Assembly (NCBI GenBank): GCA_024734555.1
Contig: JANPWX010019815.1
Span: 2,000,359-2,064,358, forward strand
DNA from: Trochalopteron elliotii
Taxonomy: Eukaryota > Chordata > Aves > Passeriformes > Leiothrichidae
Direction of reading: 5' to 3'
DNA length: 64,000 nucleotides
Part shown: positions 23,601 through 35,895 of the stretch, piece after piece
Layout of the letters: each line of letters begins with the position of its first letter
How positions within the stretch are numbered: the first letter of the stretch is position 1
The notes under the pieces: model-generated
The model's database searches: none
The model's input: the letters and a program-made list of their open reading frames with translations, nothing else
Told to the model about the DNA's origin: nothing
Made by a program: the position numbers and the translations under genes

Positions 23601-26600
23601 AAACCACTTTTATCCATGTTCCAACCTAATCCTACTATAGATATGTTTCTACAGTCTTTTTGTCGCTATGAGATCGGACTTTCACTGCCCCCTGCCCAAA
23701 AAATTGGAAGCATTGTCTTCTTGTGCAGCTATGCAAATTGTGCTTATTTTTCTCCTGATTAAAATATTGTTTGATTTTCTGAGCTGTTACATTATTAATG
23801 ATGATGAAGACATGACAAAAAGAATGAAAATATAGTCTGTTATCAAAAAGACATTGATATTGCAACAGAAACAGAACAAGCCATCATTATTTCTTTACTT
23901 CAGGAGGGTGTTCAACAACATTCCCACTATAAAGACTTTAAAGAGAGCTTCCAGGCTTCAGCTATGCCCTGGTGCACAATAAAAGAAGCTGCAATTGCTC
24001 AGCTATTTTGCCTTTCAAATAGAGTCTCTTCTAGGGAAATATGCTAGATATTTTATATAACAAATGACAAGTAGAGAAAATGCCACCACAACAATCATCT
24101 AACTAAAGATAAGTGAAGCACACCAATTAAGAGCATGAGACAAAAATGGAGCTGAAATAAAATCCTTCAGACTGATGCTTTAATTTAACATATTCCTGCC
24201 TGTTCTGTGACCTACCTTCATGTATAGTTAGTAAATAACCCATGTGTTCTTGATTTCTTTTAACTTTATTTTTTATCTTTTCAAAAATGCTGACTTTGTC
24301 AGTGTGCTGAAAATAGTACTTGATCTAAGTGATGTGAGATTAATTTTTCATTAGGATATGAGGATTGAGTATTTTCTTTTACTAACTTGATAAATTGCTG
24401 TGCATTCTGCGCCTTGTGTCAGAATTTATTTTTACTATAGAATACCTAACTGTTATCTGAAAATTATAATATTAATAAGAATTTTTGCTACCTCCTTTTT
24501 GTGATTTTCAGTTTTTAATCAATTGTCAAAACAGTTCTAATCAGGAAGTTTGATAGTAAGCAGAGGGAATAAAATCATCAGATAGACCATTTCTCTTTGT
24601 TACATTCAAATCCAAAGATTGTAATTTCATCATATAAATATGTATTGTTATTAGGAGTGTACATGTGTGCATGGAGAGATTACATGGAGATCATCTGGAA
24701 TCTGAAAACTCTGAGCAATATAATGGATTATTTTAATGTAATAATAAAATATAAATTAAACTGGTTTGTTTGGGTTTTTTTCCCACAAAAATGGCACACA
24801 ATGAATCAGCCAGTAAATATACAATTCTGTATTTGTATGTTAATGTCCCATTGATTCCCCCATCTATCATGCTTTTCATAGATGCTCCTTCCCTCAAAAA
24901 TGTGCCACTTCTTTTGGTTTAATCATTGGTACAGCAGAAAAACTTTTAATTTGGTTTAAAAGTCCTTCTGCTTGTTGGAAGGTACAGAAGGATTTTAAGT
25001 GTATTGGGGTAGATTCTCAGCTGGCAAAAGCTAGTTTACACTGGTCAGGTTGATTGGTCTCTGCTTTCATATGCAGCTGGAATTGTGCTGGCCAGCCACA
25101 TAAGCATCATTATTTGAAATGCCTTCTTTAAAAAGGTGCCTGAGAGTGTTAGAGAGGGAGTACAGCAGTGGCAGTTCTCATTGCATAGGAAAAGTCAGAC
25201 AGTAATAATGAGTGGAGATTAGGACCATCTTCCAAAGTATAATATTTCACTGGGAAAAGTATCACTCTCTCATGAAACAAGGAAAAGTGCACAGAGGATA
25301 TGTTTGTAGGGGGTTAGTCAGTTAGTGTGACAAGCTCGTGCAATGGCTGTGCTAAGCATTTCTGGTCTTTTTCAGTGTGACCTTCAATGGGAAGTAGGGA
25401 AAAAATGAATTGTGCTAGGACTGTTCCAACAGCATTGAAAAGATCCTCTCGTTCTTCAGAGATACACAAGACATTGACTCCTCCTGATACTTCAGCTGAG
25501 TTTGTGCTAATTACTAAGTATTAATTTGATCCAATCCATGTATTAGATTACAGTAGGTAGAAACAGAGTATGTTGGCATGTGGGTTTTTGTTATCAAATG
25601 CATGCATATTTTTAAAGCCAATTCACACGGAAAATCTGGTAGAGCAGAAAACTAATAGATCTTTCCCTTGTAAATGAATTAATGTGATTTTCTTGGAAGT
25701 ACTAAATTATACAAACCTTAAGTCAAAGGAAAACTGTTATGTCATAGTTATTTGGTGTCTCTGTTCTCTGAGCTTCAACATACTTGAAATTCTGGAAACA
25801 GGGTTTGTTGCTTGTTGGGAGGTTCTTTGTCTTTCATTTCCTTGAACTCAGACCATCGTGAAGAACTTACACCATAATCTTATCTTTTAATTCCACAGCT
25901 GGGTTGAAAAAGCACAGTGTCACTTCATGAGGAATAGAAAGTCCATTGTGCCAAAGGAAATCACTGGGGTTTTTTTCCACAGGAAAGAAACAGAAGCAGA
26001 AAGAGATCACCTGATCATCCAAGAAGAAAGCCTACATGAAGATAATAGACATAACTCCAAGTTTGAAAATGCTTATTGAGGAACATGACAAGGCAAATTC
26101 TGGCAGCAAAGAAGTGCAGGTTAGGGCAGATTTTAACAAAATACTTAGATAAACTATTTTGATAACCCTTGAAAAATTTGCTCCACATTTATCTGTTCAA
26201 CAATCTATCCTTAGTTAGCTATGCTCCGTGTAGCAAAGTTTTGGCTTATTCAGATGACTGTTCAATAATCGTTCATGGGGAGGTCAGGTGGTGGCGTCTT
26301 ATTGAACTTTTCCAGAACATTTTGAATCTCTTCAATGTGCTGACCTCAAACTGAGCATCTGTTGTGACACTGAGATGTTTTTTGATTAAATCTAAACGTA
26401 CCTGGTTATTGGGCACCCAACATATTGCTGACGCTACTAATAAAATACATTTATTTATAGACTCTAAAGTAGATCAATATTCCTGTGGAACCTTTAGCTG
26501 AGAACATTGTGTTTCCAACTTCCTTTTTTTTCTCCCTATACTTTGGTGGAGATTTTTGCTTCAGTCCAGAACAAGGGCAAAAGTAAACTTGTCAGTCCTT

Positions 26601-28997
26601 TTAACAAACGTGGCTTTTGGTCAAGTAGTTTCCTATTTATTTAAAACCATTAACTTGTTCTTAGTGGTAGAGTCACAAAAACCATAAAATAAATACTGTT
26701 TAACATTATCAACTAAGGCCTCAAAATTCCAAAAGACAAACCAAAAAAATGAATAACTGACCACAGTCTCCTAAAATGAAACACTTAAACTTGAAGCACA
26801 AAATGCAGGGGATGTGTAAACTGGCTATACACAAATTGCCTTCAGTTAATCTACAAAAGATGCCATAGAATTTGACAAAAAAAAAATCATGAGAAATTGT
26901 TTATGTTACTTCTTGGAAGTAGAATGTGAGTGTTCTAGGAAATTGGAATTTTTACACAATATTTCATCACTTACATATAATGCTGGAGGAAGAGAACTGT
27001 GCTGTGTCTATATAATAAATTTCACACTAGAGTGAGCATCCATGGTCAAGGAAAGCTGTACACCAACCTATCCCCTTCTTCCCCACCATCCTATACCCAA
27101 GTAAGGCCAGTGAACTTTACAGTAGACAGTGTCAGTGAAACGATCAATTAAAAATAAAAAAGAATTACAACCAAGGGAAAACAGCTCATTTAAACGAGAA
27201 AAATCACTAATTATATGACTAACATAATACTTTAATGAAAACAGAGCACAGGAAATATGTCCAGGAGAACAAGAATTTGAAATCTGTCCATAAGGAGCAG
27301 TACGTTTCAGAGATAAAACTCATAAAGTCATAGAAGGAAAAACTCAGATAGCAAAGAATTTAATTATTATTGGCTTTTGATGCTGGAGTAACATATGCTT
27401 TCACATAGAGAGTTGGCATGACATGGAATACATTTGCTACTACCTTCTGTAGCACGACAGACTTAGCGAAAAAATCATATACTAGATTGTTCACTAAGTG
27501 TAAACTTTCATTTAAGTCTGGAGGTCTTTAAGTCTTTCTAAAGCTTTCAAGTAGTAACTACGTTTCATGTTATGTTCTAAGTAGTCTCAGTTTCCAGCAA
27601 AAAGTTAAACATTTGCAGCAGTCAGAGAAGGGATATTGGCTTTGACTTACTGTCCAATGAAGGTTGGGAGAATTAAAAATGCTGAGAAGCATTCAGGCTT
27701 TGTGCAACATTTTTTTCTATGTTAACATACAAGTGGGGAAAAAAATGCATTTTTCAAATTTTGCCTAAAAAATATTCTGATCAATAGGAACATTGAAAAT
27801 AATATCTCTAGTAATAGAAAAGTGTTAGGGGCATGCCAGTAATTGGGATGCAAGAAAGGGGATGGTCTGGCACAACAAATGTTTGCAGTCTTATACATAT
27901 GGTTATGTGGACATGAAGACAGAGCAATATGATTTCTTTTTTCAAGGTTGTGTATTTGAAATTAGAAGTTTTTTGGTACGACAAAGTGTAAATTTACAGG
28001 TATAACAAAAAGAATTTAGAATAAGGAGGGGAAAGTCACAAAATAAAAGATTCCTTTGCAATGTTTTGACTAAAAAAAGCCAATAGTCCTTGATGTATTA
28101 GGTACAGGAAATGGAAGTAGGAGAAGGCTTTTTAATTCTTTATATGATATTAAGATGTCAGGCTTGAAGTTCCACAGGGATTTTTTGATTACTTTGTTTT
28201 TAAAAAAGATACACTGAAAAACTGGAGAAAAATTGGAGGGATCATTAAAAATTAGTCAAAGAATTAAGAAAAAGCCTTATACAGATTTAAAGATCCTAAA
28301 GTGCGTGGCTTGCAGTCGAAAAAAGTGTGATGTGGTAATGAAATCTGGCCACCATTGTTTTTTACTGCCCCAAGTTTGGTGAGTACTTGACATGTAAAAC
28401 AGCCTCTCTTTGTACAATTTGTAATAACAAATTGTTGCTTCTCTCATTGTTGTTTCCGGTAAATTGTTCCTGTGACCTTTGACTTTAGAACTTCCCACTA
28501 AAGGGGAGTGGAAGTGAGTGCCAGTGAGAGCACTGTATTGGGACTTACCATTCTTAAACCACTGTCTTACATTTCATTCATGACGTTAAACATAAGTTAT
28601 CAGGTAACATCTAGACAAAGTGGTATGTATTGTATCTGTCCAAGCCCAGGTGCCCTGTAGAAACAGTGTAGTTGATGTGGGCTGCATGAAAATCACAGTA
28701 CAAATTATTCTTCTAGGGTTGGCTAATGACATATGTACACCGTATGTACCTTGGCTGTCTACCTATATACAGCCTGAAAAGGGAGTAACAGAAAAATACA
28801 ACATCTATAAAGTAATTGTTGGTGAGTAATTTAATAATTAGTAGAAATAGGCAGCATTAGAAGGAGTGCACATTTTAATTAATCAAAAGAGGACAGAGAG
28901 TGAATGGGAACCAGGGATATAACCAAGCATTTGGTGTGGTCTGGTGTTTCCCCCTTCCAAAATAATCTGTGGATGTTGCTACAAATAGAACTGTGCA
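20691..28997. other. 8.3 kb AT-rich stretch without recognised repeats or genes
   Basis: This is the longest part of the window in which I recognise neither CR1 nor LTR landmarks. Open frames are short and have no family motifs. Several poly-A or poly-T runs occur but no long microsatellite. Confidence 0.4.
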
Positions 28998-29503
28998 ATC
29001 ATAGAATGTCTCAAATTAAAAGGAACCGATAAGGATCATCAAGTCTGACACCCTGCTCCTTGTAAAACTACCTCAAACTAAATCAAGTGACTCAGAACAT
29101 CATCCAGATGCTCCTTGAAGACATTTTGACAAGACTGGTGCCATGACTAATTCCCTGGGGAACTTGTTGTATGGACCAATATCCCTCTCAGTGAACCTTT
29201 CCCTAAAATTAATTTTGAACTTTCCCTGATGCATTTTTATTTAATTTCCTTATGTTCTATCTTTGGTGACCACAGAGAGGAGATAAGTATTTCCCCTCCC
29301 TGCTCCCCCCTCCACCTCTTCCCCTTAGGAAGCTGTAAACTGCCATGGGGTCATCTCTCAGTTTTTTCTTTGTCGAGCTAAACACAACAAATGGCCTCAG
29401 CCACTCCCCATAAGTCTTGTCCTTGCGACTTTGCACCATTCTGGCTGTTCACCTCTGTAAATATTCCTCTGTTTTGAATTGCTCTAAATTTGTATCTTAT
29501 AGC
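28998..29503 (-). mobile_element. CR1 LINE fragment, about 500 bases
   Basis: AATCATAGAATGTCTCAAATT marks the complement of the 3' end. Landmarks follow in order: AAGGATCATCAAGTCTGACA, GGTGCCATGACTAATTCCCT, GGTGACCACAGAGAGGAGAT, GGAAGCTGTAAACTGCCATG and CTCAGCCACTCCCCATAAG. They resemble the chicken-type CR1 subfamily whose 3' end has a 'tgtctcaagttggaaggg' form. The left half is more diverged. The fragment runs into the CCTT repeat and gap. Confidence 0.88.
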
Positions 29504-29952
29504 AATTTCCTTCCTTCCTTCCTTCCTTCCTTCCTTCCTTCCNNNNNNNNNNNNNNNNNNNNNNNNNNNNNNNNNNNNNNNNNNNNNNNNNNNNNNNNNN
29601 NNNNNNNNNNNNNNNNNNNNNNNNNNNNNNNNNNNNNNNNNNNNNNNNNNNNNNNNNNNNNNNNNNNNNNNNNNNNNNNNNNNNNNNNNNNNNNNNNNNN
29701 NNNNNNNNNNNNNNNNNNNNNNNNNNNNNNNNNNNNNNNNNNNNNNNNNNNNNNNNNNNNNNNNNNNNNNNNNNNNNNNNNNNNNNNNNNNNNNNNNNNN
29801 NNNNNNNNNNNNNNNNNNNNNNNNNNNNNNNNNNNNNNNNNNNNNNNNNNNNNNNNNNNNNNNNNNNNNNNNNNNNNNNNNNNNNNNNNNNNNNNNNNNN
29901 NNNNNNNNNNNNNNNNNNNNNNNNNCCCTCCCTCCCTCCCTCCCTCCCTCCC
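29504..29952. repeat. Tetranucleotide repeat interrupted by an assembly gap
   Basis: CCTT units (29508-29542) lead into 383 undetermined bases (29543-29925), and CCCT units (29926-29952) lead out. The gap evidently formed because the array could not be assembled. The true length is unknown, and the motif must change from CCTT to CCCT inside it. Open frames drawn across the gap are meaningless. Confidence 0.95.
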
Positions 29953-32900
29953 AGAAAATGTTTCTCAAAATGTTCTGTCTCTAGATTCAGAAACCATTTG
30001 AAAGAAGAGAGAAATGCACTCAAGGAGCAGTGTAAGACCCTAGCAGGGGGGCCCTGGCACAGAAACAGCCAAAGCCACCTCCATGTCAGGTGACATCCCC
30101 CCATCCCAGAGCTGAACCAAGTGACCAGCAGCTTCTTATTCAGAAACACTTGTAAATTTACTCTGTAGCTATTACAGGAGACCAGCCTGTATCATTTAAC
30201 CTTTCTTGCCTCCTGCCAAGTCTGAGGTCTGCATTTGCTTGTGTTTCCTGCCATTTTTGACCTATAAATTGTTGTTTTCATAATTTCACAAAAACTACAG
30301 AAAGCAGCAGTTTAGAGAAGATTCACTATTGGGCTCCAACTGTGAAGGCACGTTTGCTTTGATGACACTAGTTAAAAGCAATAGTGTATTGTACAAATAC
30401 ATGAAAAGGGGTTATTTTTTAAAAGTTACATATGCAACAGAATTAGGCAAAAACCATTTCCAACTCCCATCTCATACACACATGGTTGTTCATTCCTGCC
30501 AAGTGTACAGAAATATAATAGGAGAAAGTCACAATTAGGGTAATGTTAGCTGCAGAGATGGCTGGATACATGAGAAATAACACCCCTGCTGCTGTTGTTA
30601 GGCATCTCTCCAAATCCCCATGGGTTTCAAATGCCAAAAGGCCTGCATAGGAGCAAACTCCACTGCAAACAATACTCAAAAGGTCAACCACATTGCAGTG
30701 TGACTCAAAAATCAGCATGCCTTTCAGAACTAGTTCTCCAAAGTGGATTTTGGTAAATGGATAGTAACATGCCACTGAGGGAAGAAAGAACTGTGCTTCC
30801 CTTTGGAGGAGAAAAAAAAGTAAACACTGCCTATAATGTCCAATATGTTCACACTGCTCAGCTTGCTAAGGCCATCCTCCAGTCTGGAGCAACTTTCTAG
30901 TGGTAATACTTTGCTAGAGGTAATTTGCCCAGTAATCTACTATGGGAGGGTTTTGTCACTATTTTCCTCTTTTTTCCCTGTCCGTTTCTTTCTGTTTGAA
31001 TTTTTCTTGGTTTTATTTTTTGCAAACAATTCTGCCAAAGAGAGATAAAGAATCTAATGACATGTGAGCAAGTATATTTTCTGATTTATTGAGTCATCTT
31101 CCTCTTACTGCTTCCATTGCATTAGCACTAAGTGTTTTCTCCTCCTGCTCTTTTGGCTGGTCTCACCATGCCATGGCAAAGCAATTCAGTATGAGATTCC
31201 TGCTTCAGAGAGCATCATCTGTTGGGCACAAGCAATATCCTGAAATAAGAAATTCAGAAGGAGAGACATTTAAGTACTGTCAGCAGAGATCAGAAATGAC
31301 ACTGCCACAATCCATGTATTAGATGACAGTTGAGCAAAGAACTACATAAACAGATAAGTGAAAAGAATGAAAGAAATAAGGAAGACGAAAAAGGTATTTG
31401 AGTGCTATATTTAGGATGTGGCAGAATGTCTTAATATAAAATATTTTTTCTGTAAAAGATTTATACATGAAAAAATCCCAACACCAACAGAGACTTCAAA
31501 CAGCTAAATGACAGCAGAAATTTAGGACAGTGGAATCATTTCGCTAGAATTACAGTTGGTGTGTTTTTCTTTCATCTATACCATTAACAATTTAAAAGGG
31601 AGAGTCATACATCTAGGAAAAAAAAAAAGGACCACATAACAGGTTAAAAGGTCTTCTGTACTTGTGTCTGGCCTTTTTCTACTATAAGAAATGGAATACC
31701 ACAAAAACCACAAAAAAGTACATATAAATTTCTCCAATGTAATTAAAATTCATTTTAACAAATTTGCAGATGCAGAATCATCATTTGTATTTGAATGAGA
31801 CATTTGTCTCTCCTCAGGGTTCAATATAGTGTAGATCCTCCTGAAACACATTTATAGCTCCCAACAGTATTTGAAAGATAATTTCAGATTCCAATAATTT
31901 GATCTAGTTCAGCATTTGCTGGGAAAAAAGCAGCATTCAATAAACATGAGGATTTGGGTCAATTACTATAGTATCTTCTGCCAATGAAAGAATCATATGA
32001 GCAAATTGTTGTGATCTGTAAAATAATGAATGTACTGCTGTACTACATACTGCTGCTCCAGTTCTTAATTTAAACATTTTGAATATGGCTCAAGTAAGTC
32101 AGATAAAAAAATCCCAAACAAAAAACCAACCAAACAAAAACCCCAAACACAAACACCAAGCAAAACAACAACAACAACAAACTTGCACATGATTTATTTT
32201 CTATGTACGGTTTGTTTAACTCAAAAGTTGGTCATGAACCACTGGGAATATTTGCCTGTTATATGTCTTCATTTGACAGAAGTTCATTTCTTCTGGTAAC
32301 TAAAATTGTTAAAGGATATCAACTCCAATGGAAAGGATTTTCCAATGGAAAATCTCTCTTTTCTGACACTGTCTTGTAATTTTCTCTTTATATAAACATT
32401 AAATTCATTGCCCCTGTTCAAACCAGACTACATTTAAGATTATATCAAGAAGAATTCTTGCACACACCAGGTATTCCCAACCCTTCTGGCCAACCAGCAT
32501 AACTCTGGTTAGTAACGAGCCTACATAGCTGCTAAAGTGAGAGCGTGAGAGATAAACATACAGGAGACTCTAAGGTGCCATTCACACCTGGGGAAGAAGG
32601 TGACAACAGATTTGTTTCAGATACAACGCTTTTTTCAGACAGATTTTATTACCAGGTTCTGTTTAAAGAAGCATTTGCTAAAATTCACCTGAATAGAAAT
32701 ATCACCTCAGGATTTTTTTCATATTCTTCATGTTGCCGGTAATGTCATTTCCCATTTGGTATCTTAGCAGTGTTTCAAATTCTTTGAAAGTCCAGTTGTA
32801 TGGAACAAAAAGAATTAGGCAGTACTATCCTAAAAGTCAAATGTTGCACTTTATGCCTGGAGTATTGTCATAGAGTTTGGTTTTTTTGGTTAATGGAATA

Positions 32901-33029
32901 CTTCCCTGCCAGGACCTGGCACTTTGTTTCAGAAAGGACAAGGGAGACCTATCAGGAGCCAGTTCTTTCTATTTGCATGTGATTTGACCACTGAGAGCGC
33001 TGAAGGTGACTTTTGGTAATACCAAATAT
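29953..33029. other. AT-rich sequence with one A/C-rich patch
   Basis: No element recognised. A low-complexity A/C-rich run lies at 32107-32182, with CAAACAAAAA and CAACAACAA motifs. A minus-strand frame of 110 codons at 30775-30443 is hydrophobic in places but not recognised. Confidence 0.4.
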
Positions 33030-34397
33030 AATGTAAAGCTGGTGATATAAAACTGAGTGTGCTCAAGCCAACCCCTTTTTTTCCCAGCTGGAGGAGAAGG
33101 TAACACAGCTCTGAGGGGTGGCCCAGGGTGGCCAGGCCCCGCTGCTCCCCCCCTGTGTGAGGGGAGCCATCCCTGGTCTGGCGGTGCCTCCGGGCCCCCA
33201 TCAGCTGCTGGGGGTGAGGATAGAGGCGCCAGTTTAACATCTAGGGAACTTTTAAAGTTTACCTCTGAGCCAGCCAGGGCCAGGGGAGATGTTCCCTTTT
33301 GTCCCCCCCCTACCCCACGAGACCAGGAGCGGGCAGAAGGCCACCTGTGATCCTGGCTGCTGAGATCTCTGACTGCCTGAACTGCCCTGATGTCTCAGCG
33401 TGAATTTATCCCCTCTTCCTCCAGCAGCACAGCCTTGAAATCTGCCAGAGCCAGGAGAAAAGAGGCCTGGGCAGATTTAATCCTTTCCTGGTAACATGAA
33501 GCTTTTAAGACTTAGCTCTTCCCAGAGAGAGAGAAGAGAGACAGAGTGAAATTAGACAAGACCCAGCATAATGGTCAGATGGAGAGAGTGAGTGAAAGAC
33601 TAATTTAGAGGAAGGATGGAGGAGTTGCCTGCTGGCTGGACTTTCTTATTGATCTATGGAGATGAACTCTATAGGTAGATAATCCTTTAAATAATGGGAA
33701 AAATATGCATTTGGGGAGATGGTTTTGTGGATTTTTGAGCAAAGGTGTTTGTGATGGACTGAGTAATATTGTATTAGAGTCTGTGATTCTTGTGGTCCCA
33801 ATGAGATGCCTGAACAGAGAGAGATGAGAGGCACCAGTGAAAGAAGTGAAAAGACATCTCTGTTCCTTGAGATGAGGAATTCTTTGCCTTTGAAGTTGCT
33901 CATTTTTAAAAGGTGACACCCCAGATGCCTGAGTTCCTATGACCCATAAGTAGCTTGAGAAACTGCTAATGGGAGGAGACCACATGGAAGCAGGTTTCCC
34001 CAGGCGGCTGTTTCTGTGAGAGTTCCTACCCACAAGAGAACTGTTCTAGGTTGTCAGTGGGGGAAATTCCATGGTTAACTAAAGGAAACCCCTCTCCTAA
34101 AGAATTGATGAAAGACTATATTCAAATGGGGAAACTGACTGAAAACAGGTTTTGTCTCTGTTGTTTGTAGAAAAGTGAACACTGGTGGGGGGAAGAGAAG
34201 GGTTTTGAAGGTTTCATTTTTCCCCCTCCCTTTCTTCTTTTAGTGTGTGCTAATAAAATCTATCTGTTTAATTTAAGTTGGGCCTGTTTTGCCTTTTTCT
34301 CCCAAATCCTATCTCCCAGAGGAAAAAGAGAGTACACACTCAAACCACTACACTAAATTTGGAAAAACAGAAATTCAGCAAATGTGAAACCACTACA
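33030..34397 (+). mobile_element. LTR-type element, 5' boundary uncertain
   Basis: A TATAAAA motif lies at 33046-33052, a GC-rich segment follows (33080-33360), and CTAATAAAATCTATC near 34245-34260 supplies a poly(A) signal. The right end closes on AAACCACTACA, ending in CA as LTRs do. That 11-mer is present twice, ending at 34352 and at 34397, so the true end is one of the two. I did not find the matching TGTAGTGG start on the left and see no target duplication. The TATA-to-poly(A) distance of about 1.2 kb is too long for a simple R region, so the TATA may be coincidental or the element may be composite. Confidence 0.45.
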
Positions 34398-35534
34398 TTT
34401 CCACATTTTTACCATTAATTTTTAATTCCTTATAGCCTTGTTCTTTCACTCTAATAAGATTTGATCAGGAGGTTAGGTACAACCAAAGTCAATCTGTCAG
34501 AACAACATTTGTGTCAACTGACTTGACCAGCAGAGAGAGAAGGTTGCTGACAGTTTCAAGACAGAAAATAAATTTATTTATTCTTTTACACTGATACATT
34601 CTCCAACTAAAAACAAATTTGTTTTGACAACCTCCACATTTCAGGCTGTATCACAATAGCATTAGTGTTATATTTTTTTTGCAAAGCATTTAGCATGAGA
34701 CAAAGAACTTAATGATCTGGCAAAATTAATAAATAGCTGCATCTGCTGTGCATTTTTATGCTGGATTTGTATCAAATCTTTCACCTAGAATCACAGTCAA
34801 ACACGTGTGGTATTTATTCATTGTCTTGAATAAATTCAATTTCTAGCAATAAATGCTTTAACTTACTATTCCTCTTCTGACTCTAGTTCTTTATTTTGGA
34901 AACTTTGAGAGCATCTGTCACCTCTGGTTTTCACGATTTTCATGATTTCAAGTCCACAGATATTAAACAGACATGATTATATAATCACCAAAGTTAAGGA
35001 CCAGGGAATGATAAATATACTCAGAAAGTTCTCAAAGGGTATTACCAACGATTATTCATCCTATCATAAACTGTTTGGGTTTTAAATTGGTGTGGAGTAA
35101 ACAGCCTCAAGTAGTGTCTCAGTTAAACAGAGTGATCCAACGATCTATGGCACAGCTCTTTCCATTCTGTCTTTCACTCAACATATGCCTGTAACATCTT
35201 AAGGGATGCTGAAGGCAGACCTACCACAGCCATGTTTTTTATTCAGCCCTAAGGCTTTCATTCAAAGCCCAAAACACTCTTTGTGACCATTGTAAACACT
35301 TACTTGGTACATATGTTCACCAGCTTGGTTGCTGGTATTCCAGAAGTATTTGGGAGATCAGCTGTCATGAAACAACAGAGGCAATTTTGGTGTCTCAATG
35401 GTTCATGTGTTAAAAGGCAATCAGAATAAGCTAACCTGATGATTATCTCTGTAGTGAAAAATAATTGTGAAAGTTATACAGCCCCCAAAAGAGGATTTTC
35501 CTACTGACTCATTAACTGTAAAGTGAAATCAAAG
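34398..35534. other. AT-rich sequence, nothing recognised
   Basis: No repeat, RNA gene or coding region recognised. Confidence 0.4.
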
Positions 35535-35895
35535 ACTCACAAAATGATTGAGGCTGAAAGAGGCCTCTGGAGAGACAACTCCTGCTAAAGCTGGAGCACC
35601 AAGAGCAGGCTACCTAGAACTGTGTTTAGTCAGCTTCTGGGTGGCTTCAAGGATGCAGATTTCAACATCTCTCTGGCAAATTGTGCTAGTGCTTAGTAAC
35701 CCTGACAATAAAAGAGTGTTCACATAGAACTTCCTGTCTATGAGTTTGTGCCCACTTGTGATCTTGTCATTGGGCACCACTGGAAAGTATTTGGCTGCAT
35801 CTTCTTCTCACCCTCCCTTCAGAGACTTATATACAAACTCCTGCCACAAACTTTCTCTTCCCCAGGCTAAACAGTCACAGCTTTATGGAATAGTC
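35535..35895 (-). mobile_element. CR1 LINE fragment, old
   Basis: The plus strand carries degraded complement landmarks in CR1 order: GACTCACAAAATGATTGAGG, AGCAGGCTACCTAGAACTGT, CATTGGGCACCACTGG, CTTATATACAAACTCCTGCC and CCCAGGCTAAACAGTCACAG. They match the CR1 type that has 'actgggcaccactgaaaagag' in the complement. Substitutions and indels are frequent. Confidence 0.75.

Noticed and set aside
29378..30149. Open frames of about 160 to 220 codons on both strands
   Set aside because: Most of each frame is the undetermined gap; the readable ends are tetranucleotide repeat.
30443..30775. Minus-strand frame of 110 codons with hydrophobic segments
   Set aside because: No family recognised, and a frame of this length is expected by chance in 64 kb.
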